Program-made: the position numbers and the translations under genes
Shown here: positions 1 through 9,163 of the stretch, piece by piece
Layout: each line of letters begins with the position of its first letter
Numbering within the stretch: the stretch's first letter is position 1
Notes under the pieces: model-generated
What the model was told of the DNA's origin: nothing
Database searches by the model: none
What the model saw: only the letters and a program-made list of their open reading frames with translations
Assembly (NCBI RefSeq): GCF_900177325.1
Contig: NZ_FXBL01000004.1
Coordinates: 4,841,501-4,905,500 of the forward strand
DNA: 64,000 bases
Direction: 5' to 3'
DNA from: Mesorhizobium australicum
Lineage (GTDB): Bacteria; Pseudomonadota; Alphaproteobacteria; Rhizobiales; Rhizobiaceae

Positions 1-801
<801 letters not shown>

Positions 802-988
802 GTTGCCTTCCTAGGATGCGCACGCCTGACGCGGCGTTTTTCGTGGCTTCTATAGCGGCAAGTGTCCGCGCGCGCGACCCTTCTTTGCCGCAATCCGGCG
901 AAACTTGTCGAGGTGGGCGCAGCATCTGAGGGCGGGTGGATCATTGCCATTCGGATCGATCGCGGATAGGCGGGGCCCGGAAACACCG

Positions 989-1879
989 ATGCAGCACGCC
1001 GCCTATATCCTCCTGACACTCACCACGCTTTTCTGGGGCGGCAACGCCATCGCCGGAAAGGTCGCGGTCGGCCATATCTCGCCGATGCTGCTCACCGGCC
1101 TCAGATGGACATTCGCCTTCGCGCTGCTGCTGCCCTTCGCCTGGCCGCAGCTCAAGCGCGACTGGACGAAGGCGCGGTCGTCGATGCTGACCCTGTTCCT
1201 TCTCGGCGCCGTGGGATTCACGGCCTACAATCTGGCCTTCTACAGCGCGCTGCTCTACACGACCGCCGTCAACGTCTCGATCGAACACGCGGCGATCCCG
1301 ATGGTGATCTTCATCGCCAACTTCCTGCTGTTCGGCACCCGCGTCACCTGGCTGCAGGTGGCGGGTTTCATCCTGTCTGTGGTCGGCGTGATCGTTGTCG
1401 CAAGCCATGGAGATCCACACCGCCTCCTGTCGCTCGACCTCAACCAGGGCGATGCCCTGATGCTGCTCGCGATCCTGTTCTACGGCGGTTACACCGTGAT
1501 GCTGCGCTTCAAGCCGGACATACACTGGCAGACGATGATGCTGGCGCTGACCGGGTCTGCGGCCATCGCCTCGGTGCCCTTCGTCATCGTCGAGTTCGCA
1601 ACTGGTGCCGGGATCTGGCCGGACGCGGCGGGCTGGGCGGTGGGAGCCTATACGGTGATCTTCCCGTCGCTGCTGGCGCAGGCCTTCTACATGCGCGGCG
1701 TCGAGCTGATCGGCCCGAACCGCGCAGGGCTTTTCATCAACCTCGTGCCGATCTTCGGAACCCTGCTGGCGATCGCCCTGCTCGGCGAGGCTTTCGAAGC
1801 CTATCATGCGGTGGCGATCGTCCTGGTGATGGGCGGCATCGGTATTGCCGAATGGAGTGGGCGTCGAGCGCACGGATAG
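989..1879 (+). CDS. EamA/DMT-superfamily transporter
   Basis: A 296-residue inner-membrane protein made of about ten hydrophobic segments in two similar halves, the layout of the drug/metabolite transporter (EamA, formerly DUF6) family. The first half carries the typical LTTLFWGGNAIAGK start followed by RWTFAFALLLP. The second half has LLAILFYGGYTVMLR and ends with LGEAFEAYHAVAIVLVMGGI. The ATG at 989 is chosen because the protein then begins directly with the first membrane segment; the reading frame extends 28 codons upstream without hydrophobic character. These proteins export amino acids or other small metabolites, but the substrate cannot be read from sequence. Confidence 0.9.
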   Translation: MQHAAYILLTLTTLFWGGNAIAGKVAVGHISPMLLTGLRWTFAFALLLPFAWPQLKRDWTKARSSMLTLFLLGAVGFTAYNLAFYSALLYTTAVNVSIEHAAIPMVIFIANFLLFGTRVTWLQVAGFILSVVGVIVVASHGDPHRLLSLDLNQGDALMLLAILFYGGYTVMLRFKPDIHWQTMMLALTGSAAIASVPFVIVEFATGAGIWPDAAGWAVGAYTVIFPSLLAQAFYMRGVELIGPNRAGLFINLVPIFGTLLAIALLGEAFEAYHAVAIVLVMGGIGIAEWSGRRAHG

Positions 1880-1895
1880 ACGGGCAGGCCGAGTG

Positions 1896-1913
1896 GTGAT
1901 ATCATGATATCAC
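1896..1913. promoter_or_regulatory. Perfect 18-bp palindrome, probable antitoxin operator
   Basis: GTGATATCATGATATCAC is a perfect palindrome, 15 bases before the TTG start of the ribbon-helix-helix antitoxin. FitAB-type modules are autoregulated by antitoxin binding to inverted repeats in exactly this position. The sequence is strikingly AT-rich for its surroundings. Operator function is inferred from position and symmetry. Confidence 0.65.
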
Positions 1914-1928
1914 AGTCGGAGAAGACCG

Positions 1929-2180
1929 TTGGCACAACTCCTGATCCGCCGCCTCGACGAAGACGTGAAGGAAAACCTGCGCAGGCGCGCCAAACGGCAC
2001 GGCGTCAGCATGGAAGAGGAAGCGCGCACCATCTTGCGTGCCGAACTGCTGCGCGTCGAGCCAAAACAGCCCGGACTTGGAACGCAGATCGCGAACCTGT
2101 TCAAGGATGTTCCGGACAATGACGAACCTCTGCCGGAGTTTCCGGATGAACCCATCCGCTACGCCAAGTTCGACGAATGA
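1929..2180 (+). CDS. FitA-like ribbon-helix-helix antitoxin
   Basis: An 83-residue protein beginning MAQLLIRRLDEDVKENLRRR, followed by a short helix containing HGVSMEEEARTILR. This is the FitA-type ribbon-helix-helix DNA-binding domain (FitA-like, Arc superfamily). It would neutralise the downstream PIN-domain toxin through its acidic C-terminal tail and repress its own promoter at the palindrome just upstream. The start is TTG at 1929, preceded by GGAG at a 7-base spacing; no in-frame ATG fits the domain start. Its stop overlaps the toxin start (ATGA), implying translational coupling. Confidence 0.88.
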   Translation: MAQLLIRRLDEDVKENLRRRAKRHGVSMEEEARTILRAELLRVEPKQPGLGTQIANLFKDVPDNDEPLPEFPDEPIRYAKFDE

Positions 2181-2596
2181 TCGTTCTCGATACGAATGTT
2201 CTCTCAGCATTGATGGCGCCGGATCTGAACCGCGCCGTCGTCATCTGGCTCGACCAGCAGCCGAATACATCAATCTGGACCACCGCCGTGAACATCTTCG
2301 AGTCGCGGTCCGGTATAAATCTACTGCCGGAAGGAAAGAGGAAGCGCGACCTGCACACACGGCTGGACACTCTTGCCGCGAAGATATTCCCCGATCGGAT
2401 ATTACCTTTTGACCGGGAAGCAGCGGAGCGAGCGGCTCATGTCGCGGGAATGCGGATTCGCGACGGCCTCAACATCGGGTCGCGAGATACGCAGATTGCG
2501 GGCATTAGTCTCGCGCGTGGCGCAACCCTGGCGACGCGGAACATCAAGGATTTCGAGGGCCTTGGCATTACGCTGATGAACCCGTGGCAGGTCTGA
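2177..2596 (+). CDS. FitB/VapC-like PIN-domain toxin
   Basis: A 139-residue PIN-domain ribonuclease, the toxin partner of the preceding antitoxin. It starts MIVLDTNVLSALM, giving the first metal-binding aspartate (D5). It has the conserved acidic residue E42 in NIFESRSG, D104 in the SRDTQIAG segment, and a final RNIKDF motif (D125), so the catalytic set looks intact. FitB-type toxins are metal-dependent RNases that stop growth when the antitoxin is lost. The ATG overlaps the antitoxin stop by four bases. The target RNA cannot be predicted. Confidence 0.9.
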   Translation: MIVLDTNVLSALMAPDLNRAVVIWLDQQPNTSIWTTAVNIFESRSGINLLPEGKRKRDLHTRLDTLAAKIFPDRILPFDREAAERAAHVAGMRIRDGLNIGSRDTQIAGISLARGATLATRNIKDFEGLGITLMNPWQV

Positions 2597-2652
2597 TCGC
2601 ATAGCGATCCGGTTGGCTGGGCGATCCTGGCTGAATCCCGCAAAGCCAGAGA

Positions 2653-2672
2653 GGCGCGGCCATCGCCGCGCC
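2653..2672. terminator. Hairpin between convergent toxin and serA genes
   Basis: A 7-bp GC stem (GGCGCGG / CCGCGCC) with a 6-base loop lies between the 3' end of the toxin gene and the 3' end of serA. The flanking T-runs are weak on both strands, so it is a possible bidirectional terminator rather than a clear one. Confidence 0.45.
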
Positions 2673-2697
2673 TTCAAAAACGGAAGCTAGGTGTCCG

Positions 2698-4296
2698 TCA
2701 GGCCGCCGCGACGTCGAACTTGAGCGGCTTGGCCGAGGCGATCTTGGGGTTGGCCCTGAGCTCCGCCAGCACCTTCTCGGGGAACGGGGCATCGAGATAA
2801 AGCAGCGCGATCGCGTCGCCGCCGGGCTTGTTGCGGCCGAGCTGGAAGTTGGCGATGTTGACGCCGTTCTGGCCGCAGATCGTGCCGAGCAGGCCGATGA
2901 TGCCGGGCGCATCCGGATTGGTCGTGTAGAGCATGTGCTGCCCGACCTCGGCGTCCAGATTGATGCCCTTGATCTGGATGAAGCGCGGCTTGCCGTCCGA
3001 GAAGACGGTGCCCGCGATGGAGCGCGTCTGCTTCTCCGTCGTCACCGTCAGCTTGATGTAGCCGTCGAAGACCCCCGACTTGTCGCGCTTGACCTCGGAG
3101 AGCACGATGCCGCGTTCCTTCACCATGATCGGCGCAGAGACCATGTTGACATCGGACACCTGCGGCCGGATGAGGCCGGCGAGCGCGGCGGAGATCAGCG
3201 CACGGGTGTTCATCGAGGCGGTGACGCCGTCGAACAGGATCTCGACCTCCTTGATCGGCTCCTCGGTCACCTGGCCGACGAAGGCGCCGAGCACTTCCGC
3301 CAGCTTGACGAACGGCTTCAGCTTCGGCGCTTCCTCGGCCGTGATCGACGGCATGTTGATGGCGTTGGAGACCGCGCCCTTGATCAGGTAGTCCGACATC
3401 TGCTCGGCGACCTGCAGCGCGACGTTCTCCTGCGCCTCGCTGGTGGACGCGCCAAGATGCGGCGTAGCGATGACGTTCTCCAGGCCGAAGAACGGGCTCT
3501 CGGTGGCCGGCTCGACCTCGAACACGTCGAGCGCGGCACCCGCGACCTTGCCGCTCTTCAGGCCTTCGAGCAGGTCCTGCTCCACGATCAGGCCGCCGCG
3601 GGCGCAGTTGATGATGCGCACGCCCTTCTTCATCTTGGCGATCGCGTCCGCGTTGATCATGCCCCTGGTCTTGTCGGTCATGGGTGTGTGCAGCGTGATG
3701 AAATCGGCCCGGGCGAGCAGTTCGTCGAGCTCCACCTTCTCGACGCCGAGTTCCTGGGCGCGGCTGTCGGAAAGGAACGGGTCGAAGGCGATGACATGCA
3801 TCTTGAGGCCGACGCCGCGCGTGGCTACGATCGAGCCGATGTTGCCGCAGCCGACGACGCCCAGCGTCTTGCCGGTGATCTCGACGCCCATGAAGCGGTT
3901 CTTCTCCCACTTGCCGGCCTTGGTCGAGGCGCTGGCCTCGGGCAGCTCGCGGGCAAGCGCGAACATCATCGCGATCGCATGCTCGGCGGTCGTGATCGAA
4001 TTGCCGAAGGGCGTGTTCATCACGATGATGCCCTTGCGGCTGGCGGCCGGGATGTCGACATTGTCGACGCCGATGCCGGCGCGGCCGATGACCTTGAGAT
4101 TGGTCGCGGCATTGATCAGCTTCTCGGTGACCTTGGTGGCCGAGCGGATGGCCAGCCCGTCATACTGGCCGATCACTTCGAGCAGCTTGTCCTTGTCCTT
4201 GCCGAGATCCGGCAGGTAGTCGACCTCGACGCCGCGATCCTTGAAGATCTGCACGGCCGTGGGGGAAAGTTTGTCGGAAACGAGAACGCGGGGCAT
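2698..4296 (-). CDS. serA: D-3-phosphoglycerate dehydrogenase
   Basis: SerA oxidises 3-phosphoglycerate to 3-phosphohydroxypyruvate with NAD, the first step of serine synthesis. The 532-residue protein is the long form. An N-terminal catalytic domain contains IGRAGIGVDNVD and the NAD-binding Rossmann segment GVVGCGNIGSIVA. Then come the catalytic-site region ATPHLGAST, an intervening domain, and a C-terminal ACT domain containing NAPGIIGLLGTICG-like residues (DAPGIIGLLGT) that usually binds serine for feedback control. It lies 72 bases downstream of serC on the same strand, forming the serC-serA operon whose leader is described upstream of serC. Confidence 0.97.
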   Translation of the reverse strand: MPRVLVSDKLSPTAVQIFKDRGVEVDYLPDLGKDKDKLLEVIGQYDGLAIRSATKVTEKLINAATNLKVIGRAGIGVDNVDIPAASRKGIIVMNTPFGNSITTAEHAIAMMFALARELPEASASTKAGKWEKNRFMGVEITGKTLGVVGCGNIGSIVATRGVGLKMHVIAFDPFLSDSRAQELGVEKVELDELLARADFITLHTPMTDKTRGMINADAIAKMKKGVRIINCARGGLIVEQDLLEGLKSGKVAGAALDVFEVEPATESPFFGLENVIATPHLGASTSEAQENVALQVAEQMSDYLIKGAVSNAINMPSITAEEAPKLKPFVKLAEVLGAFVGQVTEEPIKEVEILFDGVTASMNTRALISAALAGLIRPQVSDVNMVSAPIMVKERGIVLSEVKRDKSGVFDGYIKLTVTTEKQTRSIAGTVFSDGKPRFIQIKGINLDAEVGQHMLYTTNPDAPGIIGLLGTICGQNGVNIANFQLGRNKPGGDAIALLYLDAPFPEKVLAELRANPKIASAKPLKFDVAAA

Positions 4297-4368
4297 GGGT
4301 TGCCTCCTTCAGAAAGAGTCGATCAAGTTTGAGATGAGGGGCGCAGGCGAACTGCGCCGCCGAATGGA

Positions 4369-5547
4369 TCAGGCAGCGGCCTTGAGCGCCGCCTTCTGCT
4401 GCGCGAACGCCCAGTCGAGCCAGGGCATCAGCGCTTCGAGATCGGAGGTCTCGACGGTCGCGCCGCACCAGATGCGGAAGCCGACCGGCGCGTCTCGATA
4501 GTGGCCGATGTCGTAGGCAACACCCGACTTGTCGAGCGCAGACACGATCGCCTTGGCGAAGGCTTCCTGTGCCTTCACGTCGAGCGCGGTGACCTCGGGA
4601 TCAACGATCGTGAGGCACACCGAGGTGTTCGAGCGGCTCGCGGCATCCGTAGCCAGGTGGCCGAGCCATGGCGATGCCTGGACGAAGCGGTCGATGACGG
4701 CCGCGTTGGCGTCGGCACGCGCAACCAGCGCGTCGAGACCGCCGATGCCCTTGGCCCACTGGAGTGCGTCGAGATAGTCCTCGACGCAGAGCATGGACGG
4801 CGTGTTGATCGTCTCGCCCTTGAAGACGCCCTCGATCAGCTTGCCGCCGGAGGTGAGGCGGAAGATTTTCGGCAGCGGCCAGGCGGGCTTGTAGGTCTCC
4901 AGCCGTTCAACGGCGCGCGGGCTGAGGATCAGCATGCCGTGTGCGCCCTCGCCGCCCAGCACTTTCTGCCAGGAGAAGGTCACGACATCGAGCTTGGCGA
5001 AATCGAGGCGCTGCGCGAAAGCAGCCGAGGTCGCGTCGCAGATGGTGAGGCCCTGCCGATCGGCCGGGATGAAGTCGCCGTTCGGCACGCGCACGCCCGA
5101 GGTCGTGCCGTTCCAGGTGAAGACCACGTCGCGGTCGAAATCGATCTGCGCGAGGTCGGGCAGCTTGCCGTAGCCGGCTTCGATCATGCGCACATCGGCG
5201 AGCTTGAGCTGCTTGACCACGTCGGTCACCCAGCCAGAGCCGAAGCTCTCCCAGGCGACCATGTCGACGCCGCGCTGGCCGAGCAGCGACCAGAGCGCCA
5301 TCTCGACCGCGCCGGTGTCGGAAGCGGGAACAATGCCGATGCGGTAGTCGGCGGGAACCTGCAGGACCTCGCGGGTGAGCTCGATCGCGAGCGCCAGCTT
5401 GTCCTTGCCGATCTTGGCGCGGTGGGAACGGCCGAGCGCGGCGTTCACAAGCGCTTCAAGCGACCAGCCGGGTCGCTTCGCACAGGGTCCGGAGGAGAAA
5501 TTGGGATTGGCCGGGCGCACTGCCGGCGTGGGGACGGTCGTCGTCAT
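4369..5547 (-). CDS. serC: Phosphoserine aminotransferase
   Basis: SerC transfers an amino group from glutamate to 3-phosphohydroxypyruvate to give phosphoserine, using PLP. The 392-residue protein shows [13 protein letters not shown] at the N-terminus, the form typical of alphaproteobacterial SerC. It also has the [21 protein letters not shown] binding region ([11 protein letters not shown]) and the PLP lysine in [13 protein letters not shown]. The ATG at 5547 has a GGAAGGA ribosome-binding site nine bases upstream, which sits inside a small hairpin (see leader). It is first gene of serC-serA. Confidence 0.97.
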   Translation of the reverse strand: MTTTVPTPAVRPANPNFSSGPCAKRPGWSLEALVNAALGRSHRAKIGKDKLALAIELTREVLQVPADYRIGIVPASDTGAVEMALWSLLGQRGVDMVAWESFGSGWVTDVVKQLKLADVRMIEAGYGKLPDLAQIDFDRDVVFTWNGTTSGVRVPNGDFIPADRQGLTICDATSAAFAQRLDFAKLDVVTFSWQKVLGGEGAHGMLILSPRAVERLETYKPAWPLPKIFRLTSGGKLIEGVFKGETINTPSMLCVEDYLDALQWAKGIGGLDALVARADANAAVIDRFVQASPWLGHLATDAASRSNTSVCLTIVDPEVTALDVKAQEAFAKAIVSALDKSGVAYDIGHYRDAPVGFRIWCGATVETSDLEALMPWLDWAFAQQKAALKAAA

Positions 5548-5655
5548 CGTGGTCTATCCTTCCAGATAGTAAGCCCGCTCGTTGGGGAGGGGTGGCCCAC
5601 GCGTGGCGATATTGGGATCGCCTTGCGTCGTCAAGACGAAAATATCGCCCTGCCG
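5548..5655 (-). promoter_or_regulatory. serC leader RNA (serC motif, cis-regulatory)
   Basis: The transcribed leader of serC folds into two elements. A perfect 9-bp stem GGCGATATT / AATATCGCC (bases 5641-5649 and 5605-5613) encloses a small hairpin with TCGTC / GACGA arms. Close to the start codon, a 5-bp hairpin CTATC / GATAG (5565-5569 and 5554-5558) contains the GGAAGGA ribosome-binding site. This matches the described alphaproteobacterial serC motif, whose last stem overlaps the serC ribosome-binding site and is thought to control translation. The match is from memory of that family, not a covariance-model search. The ligand, if any, is unknown. Confidence 0.7.
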
Positions 5656-5705
5656 ACTTTTCCTGTCCTCGTTGCGCCACTGCGACACACGAGGCGCAAA
5701 CGCAA

Positions 5706-5727
5706 AGGGCGGGCCGAAGCCCGCCCT
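5706..5727 (-). terminator. Terminator after the first outer-membrane gene
   Basis: A perfect 9-bp stem AGGGCGGGC / GCCCGCCCT with a CGAA/TTCG-type tetraloop lies just past the stop of the barrel gene ending at 5752. It is followed in that direction by a short T-run. It separates that gene from the serC leader. Confidence 0.75.
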
Positions 5728-5751
5728 GTTTCGTGACAGCTCCGCCGCCGC

Positions 5752-6459
5752 CTACCAGAGGTCGTAGCGCAGGCCGAGCTTGATCTGGTGATAGTCGATG
5801 CCCTTGTCCATCGAGAAGGTGTCGGCGTTCAGGTATTCGGCCGACGGCGAGGAGAAATACTGATAGCCGAGATCGACAGAGATATTGTCGCTGACCCTGT
5901 AGGCCACGCCGGCCATCAGCGCATAGGCGAATGCGTATTGGTCGTCGGCCGAGGTGTAGACGCCATCCGGCGGGCCCGGATCTATGTTGACGCTATGCTT
6001 GGAATAGACCATTCCGGCGCCGGCGCCCACATATGGCGTCACGCCGACATAGGTGCCGAGATCCACATAGGCATTGACCAGCCCGCTCCACACCTGCTGC
6101 TTGGCCGAGCCCGCATCAAAGCCGTCATCATAGTCGTAGCGTCTTCCACCAACATAGTTCAGCGTCACGTCGCTGCGCAGCCAATCGGTAAACTGATAGC
6201 CGACGCCCAGGCCACCGCCGAACCGATCGATTTTCGCCGTCTGTCCGAACAGCGTAAAATTGTATGATGGGTCGTTGAGGGTGTAGGTAACGTCGCCGCG
6301 CAAGTACCACCCATTGCCCACTTCGACCGGCACATATTCCTCCGGCGTGTCGATCACCATCGGCGGGTCGTAGTCCGCCGCGAGTGCGGCGGGGAACGGG
6401 GCCAATCCGACGAGCACGATCGGCAGGGCGGCGCGCAAGGACAGTCGCATGGGGTCCAA
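5752..6459 (-). CDS. Outer-membrane beta-barrel protein (Omp25/Omp31 type)
   Basis: A 235-residue exported protein. Its N-terminal signal peptide (MRLSLRAALPIVLVGL, with cleavage after ALAA) precedes alternating amphipathic strands such as WYLRGDVTYTLND, VGYQFTDWLRSDVTLNYVG and GVTPYVGAGAGMVYS. It ends in the strand IKLGLRYDLW, with a C-terminal aromatic residue as outer-membrane barrels require. This is the porin-like small barrel family of rhizobia and Brucella. A CtrA-type box lies about 70 bases before the start. The start at 6459 may be used from a second Met two codons in (MRLS). It is a paralogue of the next gene. Confidence 0.88.
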   Translation of the reverse strand: MDPMRLSLRAALPIVLVGLAPFPAALAADYDPPMVIDTPEEYVPVEVGNGWYLRGDVTYTLNDPSYNFTLFGQTAKIDRFGGGLGVGYQFTDWLRSDVTLNYVGGRRYDYDDGFDAGSAKQQVWSGLVNAYVDLGTYVGVTPYVGAGAGMVYSKHSVNIDPGPPDGVYTSADDQYAFAYALMAGVAYRVSDNISVDLGYQYFSSPSAEYLNADTFSMDKGIDYHQIKLGLRYDLW

Positions 6460-6521
6460 CTCCGGGATTCAGGCCGATCGGGTCACGGCCTTCTGTGTTG
6501 GCCCACTGTTAACCATCTTGG

Positions 6522-6536
6522 TTAAATGCCGGTTAA
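6522..6536. promoter_or_regulatory. CtrA-type box upstream of an outer-membrane gene
   Basis: TTAA-ATGCCGG-TTAA matches the CtrA consensus TTAA-N7-TTAA exactly. A third TTAA lies at 6510-6513, making a small cluster. It is 63 bases upstream of the barrel gene starting at 6459. Binding is inferred; CtrA boxes upstream of outer-membrane genes are well known in this class. Confidence 0.6.
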
Positions 6537-6582
6537 CCATGGACATAAACCTTTCAGACGATGTCGCCGGCACAAAAAAGAA

Positions 6583-6604
6583 CCGCCCGGAGTGACCCGG
6601 GCGG
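6583..6604 (-). terminator. Terminator after the second outer-membrane gene
   Basis: A perfect 8-bp stem (CCGCCCGG / CCGGGCGG) with a 6-base loop lies 24 bases past the stop of the barrel gene ending at 6628. It is followed on the minus strand by TTCTTTTTT, a good intrinsic terminator. Confidence 0.85.
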
Positions 6605-6627
6605 CGCAAGAACAAAGTGGAGGAGGC

Positions 6628-7479
6628 TTACTTGTAGACCGGCGGTTCCACCGGCGGCTCGTAGGCGACCGGCTCGGGCTCGTAGCAGGAGCTGCGGCCA
6701 CCGAACTGGTAGCGCAAGCCGACGCGGCCCTCGTGGATATGGAAGCCCTTGTCGAAGCCGGGAGCAACGCCGCTGGCATATTCGAACATGCGGCCGCCGC
6801 CGATATTGGCGTAGCGATAGCCGACATCGAGCTTGAGGTCGTTGGTCAGGCAGTAGGACGCACCGGCCATGAGCGCCCAGGCGAAACGCCAGTTGGCCGA
6901 ACCCTCGTGGTCGGTGGTGATGCCACCGGCCGTGTTGCGCAGCGTATCCCACTTTACATATGCGCCACCGATACCGGCGCCGACATAGGGCGTGATGCCG
7001 TGCCAGGTGCCGAATTCGGCGTAGGCATTGGCCAGCAGCAGGAGTGCGCTGTAGGACGAGGTGTCGACCGACGTGCAGGGCACGCCTCCGCAGAAGCCGG
7101 ATGTCGAGCCGTTGAAGTCGGCCTTGCCCATCCAGTCGAGGGTGAGATCGGTGCGCAGATATCTGCTGACCTGGTAGCCGACGCCGCCGCCGACGGACCA
7201 GGAGGAGTCGATGTCGCCCGAGTCGAAGGCGCCGGTGCCCGGAGGCGGGCCGTAGGTGATGTAGTTGCCGCCACGGAACTTCGTGGCGTGGTAGTCGAGG
7301 TCGCCGCGGATATACCAGCCACCGTAGTCGACCGGCTCGGGCTCGGGCTGCGTATAGACCGGCTCCGGCGCATAGACCGGAGGCTCATAGATATCGGCTG
7401 CCAATGCCGGCACGACGCCAGCCGCCATGACCGCGGCGCCGAACAGCGTCTTCTTCACCTGTGTGAGCATAACCTTCAC
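6628..7479 (-). CDS. Outer-membrane beta-barrel protein with proline-rich tail
   Basis: A 283-residue exported protein with a signal peptide (KKTLFGAAVMAAGVVPALA) followed by a proline/tyrosine-rich stretch (YEPPVYAPEPVYTQPEPEP) and then a barrel with strands like GWYIRGDLDYHATKF and GGVGYQVSRYLRTDLTLDW. It carries a short C-terminal tail of YEPPVEPPVYK type after the last strand, so the barrel does not end at the C-terminus. It has the same fold as the barrel gene ending at 5752 and is probably an old duplicate. The tail might extend into the periplasm. A CtrA-type box lies 68 bases upstream of the start. Confidence 0.85.
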   Translation of the reverse strand: MKVMLTQVKKTLFGAAVMAAGVVPALAADIYEPPVYAPEPVYTQPEPEPVDYGGWYIRGDLDYHATKFRGGNYITYGPPPGTGAFDSGDIDSSWSVGGGVGYQVSRYLRTDLTLDWMGKADFNGSTSGFCGGVPCTSVDTSSYSALLLLANAYAEFGTWHGITPYVGAGIGGAYVKWDTLRNTAGGITTDHEGSANWRFAWALMAGASYCLTNDLKLDVGYRYANIGGGRMFEYASGVAPGFDKGFHIHEGRVGLRYQFGGRSSCYEPEPVAYEPPVEPPVYK

Positions 7480-7547
7480 CCTCTCGATCCAAGGCGCGAC
7501 GCCAGCGGATAGACCTAGTCCCGGGTTTGGATAATGAAGTGGAAAGG

Positions 7548-7562
7548 TTAAGGGCGGATTAA
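7548..7562. promoter_or_regulatory. CtrA-type box upstream of second outer-membrane gene
   Basis: TTAA-GGGCGGA-TTAA is an exact TTAA-N7-TTAA match, 68 bases upstream of the barrel gene that starts at 7479. A further TTAACC half-site follows at 7573. The same arrangement before both barrel genes supports real regulation, but binding is inferred. Confidence 0.58.
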
Positions 7563-7617
7563 CCCTGCGGCTTAACCATGATTCCGGACGCGATCATTGC
7601 GAAATCCACAAAGCAAA

Positions 7618-7642
7618 ACGCCCGCGCAGGGGGCGCGGGCGT
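7618..7642 (-). terminator. Terminator after glmM
   Basis: A perfect 10-bp stem ACGCCCGCGC / GCGCGGGCGT with a 5-base loop lies 26 bases past the glmM stop. It is followed in the minus direction by TTTTGC, a strong intrinsic terminator. Confidence 0.88.
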
Positions 7643-7668
7643 CCGGAAACTTCGACGTCGAAAGAGAA

Positions 7669-9021
7669 TCAGGCGGCGGTGCGGATCGACGAGATCGCCC
7701 CGACGATGTCGTTGACCACCGTCTCGACGAGGCCGCGGTCGTCGGCTTCCGCCATGACGCGGATCAGCGGCTCGGTGCCGGACGGACGGATCACGAGGCG
7801 GCCGGACTTGCCGAGGCGCACGCGCGCGTCCTCGATCATTGCCTTGACCGGGTCGCTCTCGAGCGGCTTGCCGCCGTTGAAGCGGACATTCTTGAGCACC
7901 TGCGGGACCGGCTCGAACTTGCGGCAGACTTCGCTGGCGGGTTTGCCCGCGCGCTTGATGCAGGCGAGCACCTGGAGCGCGGAGACGAGACCGTCGCCAG
8001 TGGTGGCGAAGTCGGACAGGACGATATGGCCCGACTGCTCGCCGCCGACATTGAAGCCGTGCGCGCGCATGTGCTCGACCACGTAGCGGTCGCCGACCTT
8101 GGTGCGATGGAGCGAAAGACCGAGGTCGCCGAGATAGCGCTCCAGCCCGAGATTGGACATGACGGTGGCGACCACGCCGCCGCCGGCAAGCCGGCCGCTC
8201 TGGTGCCAGGCTTCGGCGATCAGCGCCATGATCTGGTCGCCGTCGATCAGCGTGCCGTTCTCGTCGACGATGACCATACGGTCGGCGTCGCCGTCGAGCG
8301 CAATGCCGATGTCGGCGCGCACCTCGTGTACCTTCTTCGACAGGCCCATCGGATGCGTCGAGCCGCATTCGTGGTTGATGTTCATGCCGTTCGGCTCGGC
8401 ATTGATGGTCACGACTTCCGCGCCGAGCTCCCACAGAGCAGCGGGCGCGACCTTGTAGGCGGCGCCATTGGCGCAGTCGATCACCACGCGCATGCCGGCC
8501 AGCGACATGGAACGCGGCAGGGTGCGCTTGGCGAACTCGATATAGCGGTCGTGCACGCCGTCGATGCGCTTGGCGCGGCCGATCGTGTCGGAATCGGCGA
8601 GCGAGGCGGTGAGGTCCGTCTCGATGAGGGATTCGATGCGAAGCTCGATCTCGTCCGACAGCTTGTAGCCGTCCGGGCCGAACAGCTTGATGCCGTTGTC
8701 GTGGTAGGCGTTGTGCGAGGCCGAGATCATGACGCCGAGATCGGCGCGCAGCGAGCGCGACAGCATGGCGACGGCCGGTGTCGGCACCGGCCCAAGCAGG
8801 AAGACGTCCATGCCGGCGGCGCAGAAGCCGGCGACCATCGCGTTCTCGAGCATATAGCCGGAGAGGCGCGTGTCCTTGCCGATCACGACGCGATGGCGAT
8901 GCGAGCCGCGCTGGAACGACGTGCCCGCCGCCATCCCGACCTTCATGGCGACTTCCGCCGTCATCGGAAAACTGTTGGCCCGTCCCCGGATCCCGTCCGT
9001 GCCGAAATAACGCCTGGTCAT
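7669..9021 (-). CDS. glmM: Phosphoglucosamine mutase
   Basis: GlmM converts glucosamine-6-phosphate to glucosamine-1-phosphate on the way to UDP-GlcNAc for peptidoglycan and lipid A. The 450-residue protein starts [13 protein letters not shown] and has the phosphoserine loop ISASHN (catalytic Ser102), the Mg-binding loop DGDADR and the substrate-phosphate loop [12 protein letters not shown]. The family length is usual. In most relatives glmM directly follows ftsH; here ftsH is 51 kb away on the other strand. The upstream gap (9022-9163) holds no gene, so glmM must have its own promoter. Confidence 0.97.
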   Translation of the reverse strand: MTRRYFGTDGIRGRANSFPMTAEVAMKVGMAAGTSFQRGSHRHRVVIGKDTRLSGYMLENAMVAGFCAAGMDVFLLGPVPTPAVAMLSRSLRADLGVMISASHNAYHDNGIKLFGPDGYKLSDEIELRIESLIETDLTASLADSDTIGRAKRIDGVHDRYIEFAKRTLPRSMSLAGMRVVIDCANGAAYKVAPAALWELGAEVVTINAEPNGMNINHECGSTHPMGLSKKVHEVRADIGIALDGDADRMVIVDENGTLIDGDQIMALIAEAWHQSGRLAGGGVVATVMSNLGLERYLGDLGLSLHRTKVGDRYVVEHMRAHGFNVGGEQSGHIVLSDFATTGDGLVSALQVLACIKRAGKPASEVCRKFEPVPQVLKNVRFNGGKPLESDPVKAMIEDARVRLGKSGRLVIRPSGTEPLIRVMAEADDRGLVETVVNDIVGAISSIRTAA

Positions 9022-9163
9022 GCTCGTCGACTACCCCGCCGCGATTCCCGCTTTTGACATCGTTGTGCCATACATGGGTCTGTCCCTGGCATCACATTGT
9101 GTGAGCCCGTGTTACGCTCCCATGACATGGCCAGCGCAACCCCGGGAGCCTAGCAGCCAGGGG

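Noticed and set aside
9054..9080. TTGACA and nearby AT sequence as a glmM promoter
   Set aside because: It is oriented on the plus strand, away from glmM, and no suitable -10 follows at normal spacing.
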